Source of the DNA: Nocardioides sp. BGMRC 2183
Lineage (GTDB): Bacteria; Actinomycetota; Actinomycetes; Propionibacteriales; Nocardioidaceae
DNA: 64,000 bases
Direction: 5' to 3'
Assembly (NCBI GenBank): GCA_008123405.1
Contig: VSSA01000006.1
Span: 124,001-188,000, forward strand
A model generated the notes under the pieces. That model searched no databases and was not told where the DNA came from. It saw only the letters and a list, made by a program, of their open reading frames with translations. Made by a program: the position numbers and the translations under genes. Each line of letters opens with the position of its first letter. The first letter of the stretch is position 1. Positions 53,809-60,771 of this stretch are shown piece by piece.

Positions 53809-54944
53809 GCACGCTGAGCATCCGCGGCGGCGTCGATGCCGCCGGGGCATCACGGGACATCGTGGTGGTGGACGGGGTGATCGCGGCCGAGGATGTCGGG
53901 CCCGTCGACGGCGAGGTGCTGGATGCCAGCGGGCTGCGGGTGCTGCCGGGTTGGCTGGACCTCCAGGTCAACGGGGTCGCCGGGATCGACCTCACCAACG
54001 AGCCCGACCGGCTCTGGGAGGCCGGCGTCGCGCTGGCCGGCTTCGGGGTGACCGGGTTCGTGCCGACGGTGATCACCTCCGCCCCGCGGGCGCGCGCCCG
54101 CGCGCTGGAGGTGTTCGCCGCCGGGCCACCCGCGGGATGGGTGGGCGCGGTGCCGCTCGGGCTGCACTTCGAGGGGCCGATGATCGCCGGGTCCCGCAAG
54201 GGCGCGCACCCTGAGCAGTGGCTGCGCGCGCCGGCGCCGGAGCTGGTGGAGGGCTGGTCGCGCGCCGACGGGGTGCTGATGGCCACGCTCGCCCCCGAGC
54301 TCCCCGGCGTCGCAGAGGTGATCGACCTGCTGGTCGGCCGGGGTGTGCTGGTCTCGGTCGGGCACACCGCGGCGACCGCCGCACAGGTCCTCGACGCGCT
54401 CGACCGCGGAGCTCGGATGGTCACCCACCTCGGCAATGCGATGCCGCCGATCCAGGCCCGCGAGCCCGGCGCGGCCGGCGTCGCACTGGGCGACCAACGA
54501 CTCACCGTCGGGCTGATCGCCGACGGCCACCACCTGCACCGTGCGACGATCATCGGCTACACCAGCGCGCTGGGGCCGCGGCGGACGCTGGCGGTGACCG
54601 ACTGCACCGCCGCACTGGGGCTGCCCGACGGCGCCACCCGGCTCGGGGATCAGCACGTGCTGGTCGCCGAGGGCGCGGTGCGGCTCGCCGACGGCACACT
54701 GGCCGGCTCCGCCGCTCCGCTCTCGCAGTGCCTGCGCGAGCTCGCCGCCGCCACCGGGTGGGCGCTGCCCGACGTGGTGGGCACCTGCACCAGCGTCGCC
54801 GCCGACCTTCTCGCGGACCCGACGCGGGGCCGGATCACCGCCGGCGCCCGCGGAGACCTCACGCTCGTCGACGAGGACCTGGAGGTGGTCGCCACCGTCG
54901 TCGGCGGTGTCGTCGTCCATCACGCCCCAGGGGGTGGTCGCTGA
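53805..54944 (+). CDS. nagA: N-acetylglucosamine-6-phosphate deacetylase
   Basis: 379 residues, amidohydrolase fold. Converts GlcNAc-6-P to GlcN-6-P and acetate. LPGWLDLQVNGVAGID has the Q-x-N variant of the metal motif also present in E. coli NagA; metal ligands are the glutamate in LHFEGPMIAGSRKGAH, and histidines in SVGHTAAT and VTHLGNAM; the catalytic aspartate is in VTDCTAALG. GGAGAGGAGGGACG precedes ATG 53805, which overlaps the kinase stop (ATGA). Confidence 0.94.
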   Translation: MSTLSIRGGVDAAGASRDIVVVDGVIAAEDVGPVDGEVLDASGLRVLPGWLDLQVNGVAGIDLTNEPDRLWEAGVALAGFGVTGFVPTVITSAPRARARALEVFAAGPPAGWVGAVPLGLHFEGPMIAGSRKGAHPEQWLRAPAPELVEGWSRADGVLMATLAPELPGVAEVIDLLVGRGVLVSVGHTAATAAQVLDALDRGARMVTHLGNAMPPIQAREPGAAGVALGDQRLTVGLIADGHHLHRATIIGYTSALGPRRTLAVTDCTAALGLPDGATRLGDQHVLVAEGAVRLADGTLAGSAAPLSQCLRELAAATGWALPDVVGTCTSVAADLLADPTRGRITAGARGDLTLVDEDLEVVATVVGGVVVHHAPGGGR

Positions 54945-55729
54945 TGGAGGTGGTGCCGCTGACTGACGCCGACGAGGTCGGCCGGATCGCTGCGGACGTC
55001 GTCGAGACGGTGGTACGTCGCCGGGCCGACGCCGTGCTCGGGCTGGCCACCGGCTCCACCCCGCTGCCGACGTACCGGGAACTGGTGCGGCGGCACCGGG
55101 CGAGCGTGGGGCCGTCGTACGCCCGAGTGCGCTGCTTCAACCTGGACGAGTACGTCGGGCTGCCGGCGGGGCATCCGCAGAGCTATCGGGCCACCATCGC
55201 GCGCGAGCTCACCGACGACCTCGGGATCGCCCCCGACCGGGTGCACGGGCCGGATCCCGCGCCGGACGGACTCGCGGATGCGGGCGCACGGTACGAGGCC
55301 GCGCTGGAGTCGGCCGGCGGCGTCGACGTGCAGCTGCTCGGCATCGGCTCCGATGGCCACCTGGCCTTCAACGAGCCCGGCTCCTCACTCGGCTCGCTGA
55401 CCCGGATCAAGACGCTGACCGAGCAGACCCGGCGGGACAACGCCCGCTTCTTCGGCTCTCTCGACGACGTGCCGCGGCACGTGCTGACCCAGGGTCTGGG
55501 CACCATCCTGCGGGCGCGGCACCTGCTGCTGATCGCGACCGGGGCAGGGAAGGCCGAGGCACTGGCTGCCGCCGTGGAGGGACCGGTGTCGGCGTCCTGC
55601 CCGGCCTCGGTGCTGCAGCACCATCCCCATGTCACGGTGCTGGTCGACGAGGCCGCGGCCGGTCGGTTGGAGCGGCGCGACCACTACCGCGAGGTGTACG
55701 ACGCCAAGCCGGCGTGGCAGGGACTGTGA
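54944..55729 (+). CDS. nagB: Glucosamine-6-phosphate deaminase
   Basis: 261 residues (E. coli 266). Converts GlcN-6-P to fructose-6-P and ammonia. Signatures: GLATGSTPLPTYREL, CFNLDEYVGLP (catalytic aspartate), LLGIGSDGHLAFNEPGSS (Asp/His/Glu triad). Ends the operon that starts at 48329. One-base overlap with nagA (TGATG). Its last bases belong to a 16-bp repeat that recurs inverted at 56563. Confidence 0.94.
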   Translation: MEVVPLTDADEVGRIAADVVETVVRRRADAVLGLATGSTPLPTYRELVRRHRASVGPSYARVRCFNLDEYVGLPAGHPQSYRATIARELTDDLGIAPDRVHGPDPAPDGLADAGARYEAALESAGGVDVQLLGIGSDGHLAFNEPGSSLGSLTRIKTLTEQTRRDNARFFGSLDDVPRHVLTQGLGTILRARHLLLIATGAGKAEALAAAVEGPVSASCPASVLQHHPHVTVLVDEAAAGRLERRDHYREVYDAKPAWQGL

Positions 55730-55743
55730 GCCTCGATGCTGAG
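55728..55743 (+). repeat. Left arm of 16-bp inverted repeat flanking the xth gene
   Basis: GAGCCTCGATGCTGAG, an exact reverse complement of 56563-56578. It overlaps the nagB stop and ends 7 bp before the xth stop. Arms are 819 bp apart. Confidence 0.85.
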
Positions 55744-55750
55744 CACCGAA

Positions 55751-56539
55751 TCAGTCCAGGTCGACGACGACCGGCGCGTGGTCCGACGGGTTCGTTGCGC
55801 CCCGGGCAGGGTCGCGCTCCTCGGTGTCGATGAAGGCGCCGGTGACCCGGTCGGCGAAGGCCGGGGAGCCGAGCACGTAGTCGATACGTAGCCCGCGGTT
55901 CCGCTCGAAGCGCTGCCGGTAGTAGTCCCAGTAGGTGTAGACGCCGGGGCCAGGGCAGTGTGGCCGCACCACGTCGACGTACCCGTCGTCGAGGAAGGCC
56001 GCGAAGGCAGCACGCTCGGGTGGAGTGACGTGCGTGGACTTCGCGAACTGGGTGATGTCGAAGACGTCCTCGTCCGTGGGACACACGTTCCAGTCACCGA
56101 CGAGCGCGGTCGGCGCGTCCAGCCAGTCGCCGGCGGCCTCACGGAGCCGGGCCAGCCAGTCGAGCTTGTAGACGTAGTGCGGGTCGTCCGGCTTGCGGCC
56201 GTTGGGCACGTAGAGACTCCAGATCCGCACGCCGCCGCAAGTCGCGCCGATCGCCCGAGCCTCGGCGGCGACCGGGTCGCCCCAACCCGGCATGCCAGGG
56301 AAGCCGACCTGGACGTCCTCGAGTCCGACGCGGCTGATCAGCGCGACGCCGTTCCACTGGTTGTAACCGGCCGCGGCGATCTCGTAGCCGGCGCTCTGCA
56401 GCCCCATCAGCGGCAGTTGGTCCTCGCGGGCCTTGGTCTCCTGGAGGGCCAGAACGTCGATCTGGTGTCGGCTCAGCAGCTCCTCGACCCGGTCGATCCG
56501 GGAGCGCAGTGAGTTCACGTTCCAGGTGGCGATCCGCAT
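55751..56539 (-). CDS. xth: Exodeoxyribonuclease III
   Basis: 262 residues, AP endonuclease/exonuclease of base-excision repair. MRIATWNVNSLRSR, LALQETKAREDQLP (catalytic glutamate), YVPNGRKPDD, LVGDWNVCPTDEDVFD (Asp/Asn) and the C-terminal SDHAPVVVDLD (Asp-His) are all present, so it should be active. ATG 56539 is supported by a leaderless promoter (TACCGT at 56551-56546, six bases). It converges with nagB. Confidence 0.95.
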   Translation of the reverse strand: MRIATWNVNSLRSRIDRVEELLSRHQIDVLALQETKAREDQLPLMGLQSAGYEIAAAGYNQWNGVALISRVGLEDVQVGFPGMPGWGDPVAAEARAIGATCGGVRIWSLYVPNGRKPDDPHYVYKLDWLARLREAAGDWLDAPTALVGDWNVCPTDEDVFDITQFAKSTHVTPPERAAFAAFLDDGYVDVVRPHCPGPGVYTYWDYYRQRFERNRGLRIDYVLGSPAFADRVTGAFIDTEERDPARGATNPSDHAPVVVDLD

Positions 56540-56545
56540 CCGGCA

Positions 56546-56551
56546 ACGGTA
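56546..56551 (-). promoter_or_regulatory. -10 box for leaderless xth
   Basis: Minus strand TACCGT, six bases, then ATG 56539. Confidence 0.5.
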
Positions 56552-56562
56552 TCGGCGTCCGA

Positions 56563-56578
56563 CTCAGCATCGAGGCTC
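56563..56578 (-). repeat. Right arm of 16-bp inverted repeat flanking the xth gene
   Basis: CTCAGCATCGAGGCTC, exact reverse complement of 55728-55743, lying about 12 bp upstream of the xth -10 box. Confidence 0.85.
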
Positions 56579-56602
56579 AGGTCGCTGCAGAGCCAGGAGT
56601 GT

Positions 56603-56648
56603 GCGCATTTGTGAAGCAAGGATTTCCTTGCTGATCGCGGAAATGCGC
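56603..56648 (+). promoter_or_regulatory. Nested stem-loop leader upstream of the protease gene
   Basis: Outer stem GCGCATTT (56603-56610) with AAATGCGC (56641-56648); inside it GCAAGGA (56616-56622), TT, TCCTTGC (56625-56631). Both stems are perfect. The AT content is unusual for the region. It lies 42 bp before ATG 56691, whose own SD is AAAGGA (56679-56684). It could be a regulatory RNA or two nested operators. Confidence 0.5.
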
Positions 56649-56690
56649 GGTTCTGATGGGGTTTCCATCTCGGGAACGAAAGGATCTTTC

Positions 56691-57515
56691 ATGCGTCACC
56701 ACATCAGCCGGATCGCGTTCGCCTCCGGCGCCTGCCTGGTCGCCGCGCTGGCCGGAGCCAGCGTCAGCGCCACGGGAGCACCTGCCAGCGAGGATGGCGA
56801 GGCGCCTACCTTCAAGGAGTTCAAGGCGGCGACCTACCGCGACGCCGACGGGCAGTACATCGTGAACGGCGACGAGCCGCTGAAGAACACCCGCCAGCTC
56901 AAGAAGTTCTACAACGCGATGGTCGCGCAGCAGCAGACCCCGGAGAACGGGCTGGTGGTCAACACCGTGAACGGCGTCGACGACGCCTGGTCGGACAGTG
57001 AGGTCGGCGCGCTCAGCTACTGCGTGAGCGACGACTTCGGTGGCGACCACGCGGCGATGGTGTCCGCGATGGCCGAGGGGGCGGGGCTCTGGGAGTCGGC
57101 GAGCTCGGCGATCGACTTCGTCTACGTCGCGGCCCAGGACGGCAACTGCACCACCGGCAACAACGCGGTGACCTTCTCGGTGGAGCCGGTCAACACCACC
57201 CAGTACATCGCACGCGCCTTCTTCCCCTCCAGCTCCAAGAGCGTGCGCAACGTGCTGGTCGACGACTCGATCTGGGACTCGGGCACCTGGGAGCCGGGCG
57301 ACATCCTCGCTCACGAGCTCGGTCACGCGCTGGGCTTCCGGCACGAGCACACCCGACCGGAGGCCGGCACCTGCTTCGAGGACAACAACTGGCGGCCGCT
57401 GACGCCGTACGACGGGGCGTCGATCATGCACTACCCGCAGTGCAACGGCTCCTCGGCCGACCTGGAGTTCAGTGCGTACGACGTCGACGGCGTCCAGGAG
57501 CTCTACGGCTCCTGA
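56691..57515 (+). CDS. Secreted astacin-like (M12A/metzincin) zinc protease
   Basis: 274 residues. Signal peptide RIAFASGACLVAALAGASVSA, cleavage near ATGA. A pro-region (about 30-95) precedes the catalytic domain: HELGHALGFRHEHTRPE at about 208 is the HExxHxxGFxHE zinc motif of astacins, and ASIMHYPQ supplies the Met-turn. Four to five cysteines could form disulfides (LSYCVSDD, DGNCTTG, GTCFEDN, PQCNG). It is expected to be exported by Sec and to act extracellularly. ATG 56691 follows AAAGGATCTTTC. A hairpin terminator follows at 57531. Confidence 0.88.
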   Translation: MRHHISRIAFASGACLVAALAGASVSATGAPASEDGEAPTFKEFKAATYRDADGQYIVNGDEPLKNTRQLKKFYNAMVAQQQTPENGLVVNTVNGVDDAWSDSEVGALSYCVSDDFGGDHAAMVSAMAEGAGLWESASSAIDFVYVAAQDGNCTTGNNAVTFSVEPVNTTQYIARAFFPSSSKSVRNVLVDDSIWDSGTWEPGDILAHELGHALGFRHEHTRPEAGTCFEDNNWRPLTPYDGASIMHYPQCNGSSADLEFSAYDVDGVQELYGS

Positions 57516-57530
57516 CGATTGACGCGTGGC

Positions 57531-57566
57531 GGGGTGGCCCGAATCCGCTGGGATTCGGGGCACCCC
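57531..57566 (+). terminator. Hairpin terminator after the protease gene
   Basis: GGGGTGGCCCGAATCC (57531-57546), loop GCTG, GGATTCGGGGCACCCC (57551-57566); 15 of 16 positions pair. No U-run. Confidence 0.7.
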
Positions 57567-57578
57567 GTCGACCAGCCC

Positions 57579-57584
57579 TAGAAT
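57579..57584 (+). promoter_or_regulatory. -10 box for leaderless ychF
   Basis: TAGAAT, eight bases, then GTG 57593. Confidence 0.5.
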
Positions 57585-57592
57585 CGCCCCTC

Positions 57593-58666
57593 GTGGCACT
57601 CACCATCGGCATCGTCGGACTCCCCAACGCAGGCAAGTCGACGCTCTTCAACGCGCTGACCAAGAACGACGTGCTGGCGGCGAACTATCCGTTCGCCACC
57701 ATCGAGCCCAACGTCGGCGTCGTCGGGGTCCCCGACAGCCGCCTCGGCAAGCTCGCCGAGATCTTCGCCAGCGAGCGACAGCTCCCCGCGACGGTGGAGT
57801 TCGTCGACATCGCGGGCATCGTCCGCGGCGCATCGCAGGGTGAGGGCCTGGGCAACAAGTTCCTCTCCCACATCCGGGAGTCGGCAGCGATCTGCCAGGT
57901 CACCCGGGTCTTCCGCGACGAGGACGTGACCCATGTCGACGGTGAGGTCAACCCCGGCAACGACATCTCCACCATCTCCACCGAACTGATTCTGGCCGAC
58001 CTGGAGACCGTGGAGAAGGCGGTGGTCCGGCTGGAGAAGGAGTCGCGCAAGGTCAAGGACCTGGTCGCGAACCTGGAGGCGGCCAAGGCCGCCAAGGAGG
58101 CGCTCGAGGCAGGTACGCCGATCATCGCCACCGACATCGACCGCGACCTGCTCCGCGAGCTGTCGCTGCTGACCGCCAAGCCGTTCATCTACGTCTTCAA
58201 CTGCGACAGCGACGAGTTGGCCGACGACGACCTCAAGGCTCGGATGCGCGAACTCGTCGCCCCCGCCGAGGCGATCTTCCTCGACGCCAAGTTCGAGGCC
58301 GAGCTGGTCGAGCTGGACGACGAGGAGGCCGGCGAGTTCCTGGCCGAGGCTGGGATCGAGGAGCCGGGCCTCGAGGTGCTCGCCCGCGTCGGCTTCGACA
58401 CCCTCGGACTGCAGACCTACCTGACGGCCGGGCCCAAGGAGGCCCGTGCCTGGACCATCAGGAAGGGCGCGACCGCGCCCGAGGCCGCCGGCGTCATCCA
58501 CACCGACTTCCAGAAGGGCTTCATCAAGGCCGAGATCATCTCCTTCGACGACCTGGTCGCCGCGGGGTCCATGGTCAAGGCCAAGGAGGCCGGGAAGGTC
58601 CGGATGGAGGGCAAGGACTACGTGATGGCCGACGGTGACGTGGTGGAGTTCCGCTTCAACGTGTAG
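57593..58666 (+). CDS. ychF: Redox-regulated ATPase/GTPase YchF (OLA1 family)
   Basis: 357 residues. P-loop GLPNAGKST at about 8-16, switch FVDIAGIVRGASQGEGLGNKF in two parts, and IYVFNCDSDE where the usual NxxE specificity motif (ATP-preferring) replaces NKxD. C-terminal TGS domain (about 275-357) with AGVIHTDFQKGFIKAEI. Ribosome-associated, translation- and stress-linked. GTG 57593 is supported by the leaderless promoter. Confidence 0.95.
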   Translation: MALTIGIVGLPNAGKSTLFNALTKNDVLAANYPFATIEPNVGVVGVPDSRLGKLAEIFASERQLPATVEFVDIAGIVRGASQGEGLGNKFLSHIRESAAICQVTRVFRDEDVTHVDGEVNPGNDISTISTELILADLETVEKAVVRLEKESRKVKDLVANLEAAKAAKEALEAGTPIIATDIDRDLLRELSLLTAKPFIYVFNCDSDELADDDLKARMRELVAPAEAIFLDAKFEAELVELDDEEAGEFLAEAGIEEPGLEVLARVGFDTLGLQTYLTAGPKEARAWTIRKGATAPEAAGVIHTDFQKGFIKAEIISFDDLVAAGSMVKAKEAGKVRMEGKDYVMADGDVVEFRFNV

Positions 58667-58675
58667 AGCATTCGG

Positions 58676-59182
58676 ATGCGGATGGTCGAACGGGTCGCTC
58701 TGGTCCTCTGGCTCCTGATCCTCGGCGTGGGGCTCTTGGTGACGCTCCAGCCCGATCGCACGACCGTGAGGCTGAACGCGTGCCTGCCGAACGAGTCCGG
58801 CTGTGCTGTCGACGGGTGGCTGGGCGCGAACGCGGCCGGGCTCTTCGTGACGCTCGCAGCGAGCATGCTCGTGTTTCATGGATGGGCTCGGTGGATGCCG
58901 GTGTGGTCCCGCGCGGTCTTCGCCGTGGGCACCGGGATCCTCTCCGTGGTGACAGGTGTCCTCGTCGTGCTCTACGTTGCCTGGGCCGACTCGACCTGCT
59001 TGTATCGGCTCCGCCGTGGCGTTGACGCCCAATGTGGCACCCAGGCCCCTTCCTTCTCGTACGCCGAGGTCTGGCCGACGTGGGCGGTGGGCGGGGCCGT
59101 CGTGGCCGCAGCGGGGATCGGGGTGATCGCATGGCGTTCGTGGCGTGCCGACGGCGCTCCTGGGAACCGCCGACCCAGCTGA
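58676..59182 (+). CDS. Small membrane protein of unknown function
   Basis: 168 residues with about four transmembrane helices (VALVLWLLILGVGLLVTL, NAAGLFVTLAASMLVF, AVFAVGTGILSVVTGVLVVLYVAW, WAVGGAVVAAAGIGVIAW). Extracellular loops contain four cysteines (NACLPNESGCAV, STCLYRL, DAQCGTQ). ATG 58676 or 58682, 9-15 nt after ychF. No family recognised. Confidence 0.6.
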   Translation: MRMVERVALVLWLLILGVGLLVTLQPDRTTVRLNACLPNESGCAVDGWLGANAAGLFVTLAASMLVFHGWARWMPVWSRAVFAVGTGILSVVTGVLVVLYVAWADSTCLYRLRRGVDAQCGTQAPSFSYAEVWPTWAVGGAVVAAAGIGVIAWRSWRADGAPGNRRPS

Positions 59183-59241
59183 CAACCGTGCACATGCCGA
59201 TTGACGCCGCGCGTATCAACAGCCACAGATCGAACGACTCA

Positions 59242-59270
59242 TTGACCATCGTCCGGTCTAGCCCGATTCT
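59242..59270 (+). promoter_or_regulatory. Candidate promoter of the toxin-antitoxin pair
   Basis: TTGACC (59242-59247), 17 nt, GATTCT (59265-59270). It would start transcription near 59277, about 65 nt before the antitoxin GTG 59342. The stretch 59183-59341 has no gene. Confidence 0.35.
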
Positions 59271-59341
59271 CGCCGACGAGATCCAACGGTGCCAGGATCG
59301 CGTTTCGGTAGGTCAGGACGTGTCTTCGGCATCAGTCGGCG

Positions 59342-59521
59342 GTGGCCAACAGCCACCGATACCCCGGTGTGATCGTTCCGCTTCAACGTCTTGTCGAGGC
59401 GGCTGCGCGTCGTGCGAAGGCCCGCCTCCGCGCTGAAGCCGACGTGCTGGCTGCCGACGAGGACGACCGAGCCGAAGCCGTCGAGGTCTTGCGCGACATG
59501 GAGTCGCTGCGTGCGTGGTGA
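59342..59521 (+). CDS. Small antitoxin-like protein (MazE-type partner)
   Basis: 59 residues from GTG 59342 (VANSHRYPGVIVPLQRLVEA...); GTG 59369 (VIVPLQRLVEAAARR) is an alternative start. The product is helical and charged, ending AEAVEVLRDMESLRAW, with no evident N-terminal DNA-binding fold of the AbrB or RHH type. It overlaps the toxin start by 11 bp, the usual translational coupling of antitoxin and toxin. Called an antitoxin from position, size and coupling, not from family recognition. Confidence 0.65.
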   Translation: MANSHRYPGVIVPLQRLVEAAARRAKARLRAEADVLAADEDDRAEAVEVLRDMESLRAW

Positions 59522-59825
59522 CGTCTTCCGCCTCAACGCACCTCGAGACACGCGAGGCCATGAGCGGGCAGGGAGGCGATATGCAGTCGTCGTGCAGGCT
59601 GACGAGCTCGCGCTGCTTTCGACCTGGCTGGTGGCACCGACGTCGACGTCGGCACGGCCGGCCACGTTTCGTCCGGAGATCGAGATCGACGGTCGTCGGA
59701 CCAAGGTGCTTGCCGAGCAGGCGAGTGCTGTCGATCCGCACCGCCTCGGCGAGCAGGTTGGGCACCTGGGGTTCGACGAACTGCGCGCAGTGGACGCCGC
59801 ACTGCGGTTAGTGATGAGCCTATGA
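59511..59825 (+). CDS. PemK/MazF-family toxin endoribonuclease
   Basis: 104 residues. VRGDVFRLNAPRDTRGHERA is the MazF N-terminal strand-loop with the conserved RGD(V/I) element; RRYAVVVQADEL, STWLVAPTSTSARP and VLAEQASAVDPHRL follow in the family order, as does LRAVDAALRLVMSL. MazF toxins are ribonucleases of the SH3-like fold that cleave mRNA or tRNA. GTG 59511 overlaps the small upstream gene by 11 bp. The 3' end overlaps the convergent gene by 6 bp. Confidence 0.88.
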   Translation: MRGDVFRLNAPRDTRGHERAGRRYAVVVQADELALLSTWLVAPTSTSARPATFRPEIEIDGRRTKVLAEQASAVDPHRLGEQVGHLGFDELRAVDAALRLVMSL

Positions 59826-60287
59826 CGAGGTTGGCCCCATATCGCCCCTGCCCGGCGGCAAGAGCGCGTGGTCGACGTGCTTGAAGATCGGAGCGCCGCG
59901 GATGCACAGCCCCCAGAAGAGCAGGCGGTCGCAGTCAGAGCATGCTAGGTAGCTGACGATCGTGTACTTCGTGTCGGCGGCGAACAGGTCGAGCATGTCG
60001 ACCAGTGGCACGTCGCCTGCCACCTCGCGCATCCGTCCGGCGGCGACACGCTCCTGCAGGGCGTTCGTGGTGGCAGCGATGTCGATGTCATGCGGAGGTG
60101 CTCCGCCCGAGCGGACGAGCGCCGCGTCGCAGGTCGGGCACTCCGCTGCGGCCGCCCCCGTCACGATGTCGCCGCCGGCCGGGGCAGGTCGATCATCGAT
60201 TTCCGCGAGCCGGGTGACGCTTGTGAGAGTCGGCGGGATGTGAGGGGCAAGGTCAACGCTCCTCGGGAACGAGCGCCGCCGCGACAT
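59820..60287 (-). CDS. Conserved-looking protein of unknown function with two CxxC motifs
   Basis: 155 residues. CPTCDAAL at about 50-57 and CSDCDRLLFWG at about 118-128 resemble a zinc ribbon; the middle (NALQERVAAGRMREVAGDVP) is helical. ATG 60287 has GGACGGAG immediately upstream and overlaps the preceding minus-strand gene by 35 bp. It converges with the toxin gene. No family assigned. Confidence 0.55.
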   Translation of the reverse strand: MSRRRSFPRSVDLAPHIPPTLTSVTRLAEIDDRPAPAGGDIVTGAAAAECPTCDAALVRSGGAPPHDIDIAATTNALQERVAAGRMREVAGDVPLVDMLDLFAADTKYTIVSYLACSDCDRLLFWGLCIRGAPIFKHVDHALLPPGRGDMGPTSS

Positions 60288-60681
60288 CTCCGTCCGGCAG
60301 CAGCAGGCGCGCGACCTCGGCTCGTTCCTCGTCGTCGGACTCGTCCTCCCAGAGGTCAGTGAGCAGATCGCGCACCACGCCGGCGAAGTCGGGCCAGATC
60401 GTCCACGGCTCCTCCTCCTCGGCGTCCCACTGCACGAACGAACCGTCGGCGGCGGAGAAGACCGTCACGGTCCCGCACGTCCACAGCGGGACGAGATCCT
60501 CGCGGCCGGACGTGGCGACGATCGCCGACGCGGGTCCGTCGGGCGACGGCGACACCCGCTCGGTCCGGTACCAGAGGGCCGAGTGCACCGCATCGCCGCC
60601 GCGCGTAGCGATCTCGACGACGGCGCTGGGCAGACCGCGTGCACGGATGCGCTCGGCGAGGTCGGACATTCCGGACTCCAT
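60253..60681 (-). CDS. Possible SUKH/SMI1-KNR4-like small acidic protein
   Basis: 142 residues, acidic. The core VPLWTCGTVTVFSAADGSFVQW followed by WPDFAGVVRDLLTDLWEDE resembles the SMI1/KNR4 (SUKH) fold used by immunity proteins, but the match is weak. ATG 60681 is preferred because the minus strand has TAGGCT and seven bases before it (leaderless); ATG 60669 with GGAG is an alternative. It diverges from the YdeI-like gene and overlaps the CxxC gene. Confidence 0.5.
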   Translation of the reverse strand: MESGMSDLAERIRARGLPSAVVEIATRGGDAVHSALWYRTERVSPSPDGPASAIVATSGREDLVPLWTCGTVTVFSAADGSFVQWDAEEEEPWTIWPDFAGVVRDLLTDLWEDESDDEERAEVARLLLPDGDVAAALVPEER

Positions 60682-60688
60682 GTCAGCG

Positions 60689-60694
60689 AGCCTA
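60689..60694 (-). promoter_or_regulatory. -10 box for leaderless small acidic protein gene
   Basis: Minus strand TAGGCT, seven bases, ATG 60681. Confidence 0.45.
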
Positions 60695-60759
60695 GATGTT
60701 CCGCTCACGCTTTCCCGCTCTGCCCGATCCACCGTCAGCCCAATGTCGGCGACCGCCCT

Positions 60760-60765
60760 TAGCCT
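60760..60765 (+). promoter_or_regulatory. -10 box for leaderless YdeI-like gene
   Basis: TAGCCT, six bases, ATG 60772. Confidence 0.45.
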
Positions 60766-60771
60766 CCGACC

